Shown here: piece by piece, positions 60,474 through 64,000 of the stretch | Position numbering within the stretch: the stretch's first letter is position 1 | How the letters are laid out: every line of letters begins with the position of its first letter | Assembly: GCF_019175365.1 (NCBI RefSeq) | Contig: NZ_CP059572.1 | Span: 2,418,001 to 2,482,000 of the forward strand | Length of the DNA stretch: 64,000 nt | Origin: Actinomadura graeca | GTDB taxonomy: Bacteria; Actinomycetota; Actinomycetes; Streptosporangiales; Streptosporangiaceae | Direction: 5' to 3' | Translations under genes and position numbers: made by a program | Notes under the pieces: model-generated | Told to the model about the DNA's origin: nothing | Database searches by the model: none | What the model saw: the letters and a program-made list of their open reading frames with translations, nothing else

Positions 60474-62075
60474 TCAGCCTCGGGACGCGGTGAAGAACAC
60501 CGGGTTCGGGTCGAGCGACCTCGGTGACGCCGTGACGCCTTCGAGTCCGGGACGCGCGACCGTGACCTTGTCGATGCTCGCGAAGGGGACGAACCACGCC
60601 TGCTCGACGATGACCTTCTGCAGCCGCTTGTAGATCGCGGGACGTGACGCGTCGTCGGCGGCGGCGCCTTCGCGCATCAGCCTGGCGATCTCCGGATGTG
60701 TGTTGTTGAACGGGTTGAACAGGCTTCCGGTGCTGAGCAGCTGGTCGGCGACGAGGTACATCGGCAGGCCGCCGTACTCGAACATCTGGGCCTGGTACTT
60801 CTTGCCGGTCAGCCCGCTGGTGTAGGCGCTGATGGCGACCGGGACATCGATCTTGGCCTTGACGCCGATCTTCGACCAGTAGCTGGCGACGGCCTGCGCC
60901 GCGTCGGTCTCCCCCGGCTGGAGGTTGAAGGCGGCCATGACCAGCGAGAACCCGTTGGGGTAGCCCGCCTGCGCCAGCAGGCTCTTCGCCTTGGCGGGGT
61001 CGTAGGGGTACGTGCCGTTCAGGGACGGGTCGTAGCCGTCCGCCTTGGGCAGGAGGATCTGGTCGCTCGGGGAGGCGTACTTCCCGAAGAGCGCCTTGGC
61101 CAGTGCCTTCCGGTCGATCGCGTAGTTCAGGGCCTGGCGGACCCGGACGTCCCCGAGCGGCTTGACCTGCGTCCCCGCGCGGTCGAGGAGCTGGATGTGG
61201 CCGAACAGGTAGGGCCAGGTGCTCACGGAGAAGCCGGCCTTCTTCGCGGCGTCGGCGCCCTTGGTGTCGCCGATCATGTAGTCCACCTGCCCGGTGCGCA
61301 TGGCGCCGAGGGCCGCGTTGGAGTCCGGGATGACCTTGACGACGATCTTCTTCCAGTTGATCGCCTTGGGGTTCCAGTAGTTCGGGTTCGGGGTGAACAC
61401 GTACGTCTGATTGGTGACGCTCCCACCGGCGTCGAGCACGTACTGGCCGGCGCCAGCGGTCGAGGTGCCGAGCCTGTTGGGGTCCTTGAGCCCCTGCGGG
61501 CTGATCACGTCACCGATCGCGAAGCCCTGGGTCAGGATGTAGGGCAGCTCGGGGTTCGCCGCCTTCAGCTCGATGCGCAGTTTGAGCGGCCCGGAGACGG
61601 TGACCCGCTCGAAGTTCTGGACACGGGACGCCCCGAGGCCGCCGGCCTTCGCGAAGTAGGCGAAGTAGTCGGCCACCGACTGCGCGGTCAGGGTCGCCCC
61701 GTCGCTGAACTTCACGCCCGGGCGGAGCGTCAGGTCGAACACCTTGTTGCCGGATCCGACGAAGCCCCACTCGGTCGCCAGCCCGGGGGCGAGGCTTCCG
61801 TCGGGCTTGAGGTAGATCAGCGGGTCGTACGCGAGCTCCACGGGGATGACCAGGGGGTCGCCGTTGCCCGCCAGCGCGGGGTTCAGGCTCTGCGGCGGGG
61901 CCCCGACCGCGATGGTCAGCGTGTCGGGGTTCTGCCGTGCGGGCGTGCCCGCGGAGCCGCCGCTCCCGCCGCAGGCGGCCGTCAGCGCGGCCACCAGCGC
62001 GGCGCAGCACAGGACGCTCGTCCGGCGGGCATGGCGCGGCGCCATCGAGCGGCGGGTCTTCTTGTTGTCGGCCAC
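60474..62075 (-). CDS. oligopeptide-type ABC substrate-binding lipoprotein (SBP family 5)
   Basis: A 533-residue lipoprotein from GTG 62075 (ribosome site GGAGAG). Signal ends in lipobox LTAAC. SBP_bac_5 marks: PQSLNPALAGNGDPLVIPVE, LRPGVKFSDGATLTAQSVAD, and VRQALNYAIDRKALAKALFG. Binds peptides or similar-sized ligands outside the cell. First gene of the transporter-esterase operon, next to a ROK regulator. Confidence 0.93.
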   Translation of the reverse strand: MADNKKTRRSMAPRHARRTSVLCCAALVAALTAACGGSGGSAGTPARQNPDTLTIAVGAPPQSLNPALAGNGDPLVIPVELAYDPLIYLKPDGSLAPGLATEWGFVGSGNKVFDLTLRPGVKFSDGATLTAQSVADYFAYFAKAGGLGASRVQNFERVTVSGPLKLRIELKAANPELPYILTQGFAIGDVISPQGLKDPNRLGTSTAGAGQYVLDAGGSVTNQTYVFTPNPNYWNPKAINWKKIVVKVIPDSNAALGAMRTGQVDYMIGDTKGADAAKKAGFSVSTWPYLFGHIQLLDRAGTQVKPLGDVRVRQALNYAIDRKALAKALFGKYASPSDQILLPKADGYDPSLNGTYPYDPAKAKSLLAQAGYPNGFSLVMAAFNLQPGETDAAQAVASYWSKIGVKAKIDVPVAISAYTSGLTGKKYQAQMFEYGGLPMYLVADQLLSTGSLFNPFNNTHPEIARLMREGAAADDASRPAIYKRLQKVIVEQAWFVPFASIDKVTVARPGLEGVTASPRSLDPNPVFFTASRG

Positions 62076-62231
62076 GATCTCTCCACACTTTGAAGGTAAT
62101 CGAGGAGTATCGACTCGCACGCGACCAGGCCAGATGGCACTTCGGTGCAGGTCACTCACCGTGGCCACACCGTAGGACGCGTGCGGCATTCACCGCAAGC
62201 TCTAAATTGATAAAAATTCAGATCGCGTTAA

Positions 62232-63422
62232 TCACTTCAAAGATTGAAGGCAAAGGTCACCACCATCGAACGCGAACCGCGCGGCGCCACGCGCCGTGGC
62301 CTGCCCGCCGAGCTCGGCCAGCGCGACGCCTCCGCGCCAGTTGCGCGGGCTCGCCATCCTCCGCATCCCGTCGGCGACCGGATCCAGGAGCGCGGGCCCG
62401 GCGTCCGCCAGCTCGCCGCCCAGGATGAAGCGCTCGGGTGCGAGGACCGCGACGACGTTGGCCAGCCCGTTGACGATGTCCTGCGCGGCGTCCGCGACGA
62501 TCCGCACGCAGCCGGGATCGCCGGAACGGGCCAGCCGGGCGAGCCGGGCGAGGGTGAGGTCGTTCCCGTGGAGGGCGGTGACGTGGCCCAGCAGCGCCTG
62601 CCCGCCGACCTTCGTCTCCAGGCAGCCGCGGTTCCCGCAGACGCAGAGCCGGCCGTTGGTGTCGGTGGAGGAATGCCCGAGTTCCCCGATCCCGCCCAGC
62701 CCGCCCCGGTACAGGAGCCCGCCGAGGAGCATCGCGCCGCCGACGCCGGAACTCAGATGCAGGTAGAGGACGTCCCGGCACCCTCGCGCGGCGCCCCACC
62801 GCGCCTCGGCCAGCAGCGCGGCGTCGCAATCATTGATCAGCCGCACCGGAAGGCCGATCTCGGCGCCGAGATCGCCCGTGACGTCGGCGCCGTACCACGA
62901 GGGGGCGAACGCCGGCTGGCGGGCGCCGAGCCCGTCCGGGACGGTGTTGGAGACGGGGTCTATCGAGACGCACAGCGCCAGCCCCGCACCGGCGATCGGC
63001 CGCGCCGCGACCCCCTCGGCCCGGCGCACCTCGTCGATCAGCTGGACGAGGAGCGAGCGCTCCTCGTCGTAGGGGAGGTCCGCCCCCCGCGGGAGCGACC
63101 GCTCCACCAGGACCGCGCCCTCGTGGTCGACCGCCGCCGCCGTCATCGTCTCCCGCGCGACCGTGACCGCCAGTGCCAGCTCCTCGGCGGCGGCGCCCAG
63201 CTCGACCAGGTTGACGCTCCGGCCGTTCCGCCGTCCCTTCGAGAGTTTGACCCGATCGTCCTCGACGAGTACACGGACGAGATTCGACACCGTGGCCTCG
63301 GACAGCCCCGTCACCCTCGCCAGCTCCGACTGCGACATCGTCCCGGCCTGCCGTAGTGCGGAAACGACCTTCTCCAGGTTCGAACGCCGCAACTCCGCGA
63401 GTGCCCCGCCATTCAGCGCCAT
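62232..63422 (-). CDS. ROK-family transcriptional regulator
   Basis: A 396-residue protein: N-terminal winged helix (MSQSELARVTGLSEATVSNL), then a sugar-kinase-like ROK domain with GIGELGHSSTDTNGRLCVCG and the zinc-like CVCGNRGCLE. The kinase ATP motif is not strict, as in NagC/XylR-type regulators. It lies upstream of the oligopeptide operon in the same direction (156 bp apart) and probably senses a sugar or similar ligand to control it. Confidence 0.9.
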   Translation of the reverse strand: MALNGGALAELRRSNLEKVVSALRQAGTMSQSELARVTGLSEATVSNLVRVLVEDDRVKLSKGRRNGRSVNLVELGAAAEELALAVTVARETMTAAAVDHEGAVLVERSLPRGADLPYDEERSLLVQLIDEVRRAEGVAARPIAGAGLALCVSIDPVSNTVPDGLGARQPAFAPSWYGADVTGDLGAEIGLPVRLINDCDAALLAEARWGAARGCRDVLYLHLSSGVGGAMLLGGLLYRGGLGGIGELGHSSTDTNGRLCVCGNRGCLETKVGGQALLGHVTALHGNDLTLARLARLARSGDPGCVRIVADAAQDIVNGLANVVAVLAPERFILGGELADAGPALLDPVADGMRRMASPRNWRGGVALAELGGQATARGAARFAFDGGDLCLQSLK

Positions 63423-63530
63423 CGTCCCGACTCTCCACTGATGTCCACAAACTCTGAACCACCAGCGTACTGACCGGTCGCCGAAGGTCGTCCACCATCC
63501 GCCGGGGAGCCGCCGAGGAGCCCCGGCGGG

Positions 63531-63566
63531 CCGGGCCGGAGCCCCCTGGGCGGGGCCCCGGCCCGG
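63531..63566. terminator. strong hairpin terminator between two minus-strand genes
   Basis: CCGGGCCGGAGCCCC (63531-63545) pairs with GGGGCCCCGGCCCGG (63552-63566) at 14 of 15 positions, 6-nt loop. It lies 28 bp beyond the stop of the radical SAM gene and upstream of the ROK gene, isolating the two. Confidence 0.7.
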
Positions 63567-63593
63567 GCTTGCGTGCCGGGGCGGCGGGGGTGT

Positions 63594-64000
63594 CTAGGAC
63601 GTCAGGAGTTCCTCGATCATCTGCTGCGGGACGGTGGCGTCGTCGAACCAGCGGCCGCCGAACGGCCGGGGGACGGGCATGATCTGGTCGGTCGAGTAGG
63701 CGAGGATCTTCCGGTTGTAGTCGCGGAGGTCGTCCCGGAGCCCAGCGGGCAGCGCCTTGTCGAGCAGCAGGGCCCGCTCCATCTCCCCGAGCAGCTCGCG
63801 CGTCTCCTCGATGGTCTCCAGGACGGCCTTGCAGAACCCGGCGGGCAGCACGCCGTACTCGCCCTTGATCTCCACCAGGCGGGTGATCGCCTCGTAGGAG
63901 ACGTCCTGGAGCTGGCGCCTGTTCAGCCAGCGGGTCTCGTAGTTCAGCCGCCGGTACCACAGCGGCTCGACCATGGCCCGGCGGTGTTCCTCCAGCGTGC
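63594..64000 (-). CDS. probable B12-binding radical SAM protein, C-terminal fragment
   Basis: Reads on through the right edge of the window: TLEEHRRAMVEPLWYRRLNY then ETRWLNRRQLQDVSYEAITR. The frame is open past the ATG at 63974, so that ATG is probably internal. The L-N-Y-E-T-R-W-L-x-R-x-x-x-x-x-x-x-Y-E-A segment resembles the C-terminus of actinobacterial B12-binding-domain radical SAM proteins. The CxxxCxxC cluster and B12 domain would lie outside the window, so this is a tentative call. The last residues are DDATVPQQMIEELLTS. Confidence 0.5.
   Translation of the reverse strand, partial: TLEEHRRAMVEPLWYRRLNYETRWLNRRQLQDVSYEAITRLVEIKGEYGVLPAGFCKAVLETIEETRELLGEMERALLLDKALPAGLRDDLRDYNRKILAYSTDQIMPVPRPFGGRWFDDATVPQQMIEELLTS

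Overview
The window is very GC-rich (well above 65% by eye), with actinobacterial codon use, many GTG starts and actinobacterial gene families: a BldC-like MerR protein, DUF397, XRE-DUF5753 and DUF6879 genes, Methyltransf_19, and sigma factors with long C-terminal extensions. It most resembles a filamentous actinomycete of the Streptosporangiales, for example Actinomadura. That placement is inference; no rRNA is present.

1-10,200 is core-like: the N-terminus of a TrmH-type RNA methyltransferase, a membrane-anchored substrate-binding/VWA protein, two tandem sigma factors each fused to a zinc-finger-like motif, a membrane segment and an outside domain, an amidase-fold protein that has lost zinc ligands, a MocR regulator divergent from an FMN flavoprotein, oligoribonuclease, and tRNA-His(GTG). 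From 10,182 to about 25,130 lies accessory DNA bounded by the tRNA-His 3' half and a degenerate direct repeat of it at 25,083-25,132. This candidate genomic island holds a GIY-YIG protein, several insertion sequences (one nested in another), an AT-rich block, a 45-residue peptide gene with its own promoter and terminator, an MBL-fold hydrolase, three alpha/beta hydrolases with a divergent AraC regulator, a P450 and a membrane NACHT NTPase. A pentapeptide-repeat protein, an unknown protein, a 65-residue secreted peptide and a TetR/NmrA pair follow.

29,976-39,214 is one tightly packed minus-strand cluster of nine genes: FadR-type regulator, cysteine-less DJ-1/PfpI paralogue, phosphotriesterase-family hydrolase, DJ-1/PfpI enzyme, a 790-residue fusion of a C45 acyltransferase/amidohydrolase with a second phosphotriesterase-family domain, a polar amino-acid type ABC transporter (three genes) and an ACMSD-like amidohydrolase. 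It looks like an uptake-and-degradation pathway for a small amide- and/or lactone- or ester-containing molecule. It is the strongest candidate here for an undescribed system.

39,600-47,000 holds a TetR/SnoaL pair with stacked operators, DUF488, a LuxR-type regulator, tRNA-Lys(CTT), and an XRE/DUF397/DUF6879/HATPase regulatory group whose two promoters share a near-identical 20-bp site. 47,000-51,000 is an amidase-TetR-MFS unit behind a perfect 28-bp palindrome. 51,400-55,200 has a Methyltransf_19 enzyme, a DUF5753 protein and a two-part protein of unknown role. 55,200-63,400 is an oligopeptide ABC transporter operon with a permease-ATPase fusion and a carboxylesterase, beside a ROK regulator. 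The window ends in the C-terminus of a probable B12-binding radical SAM protein.
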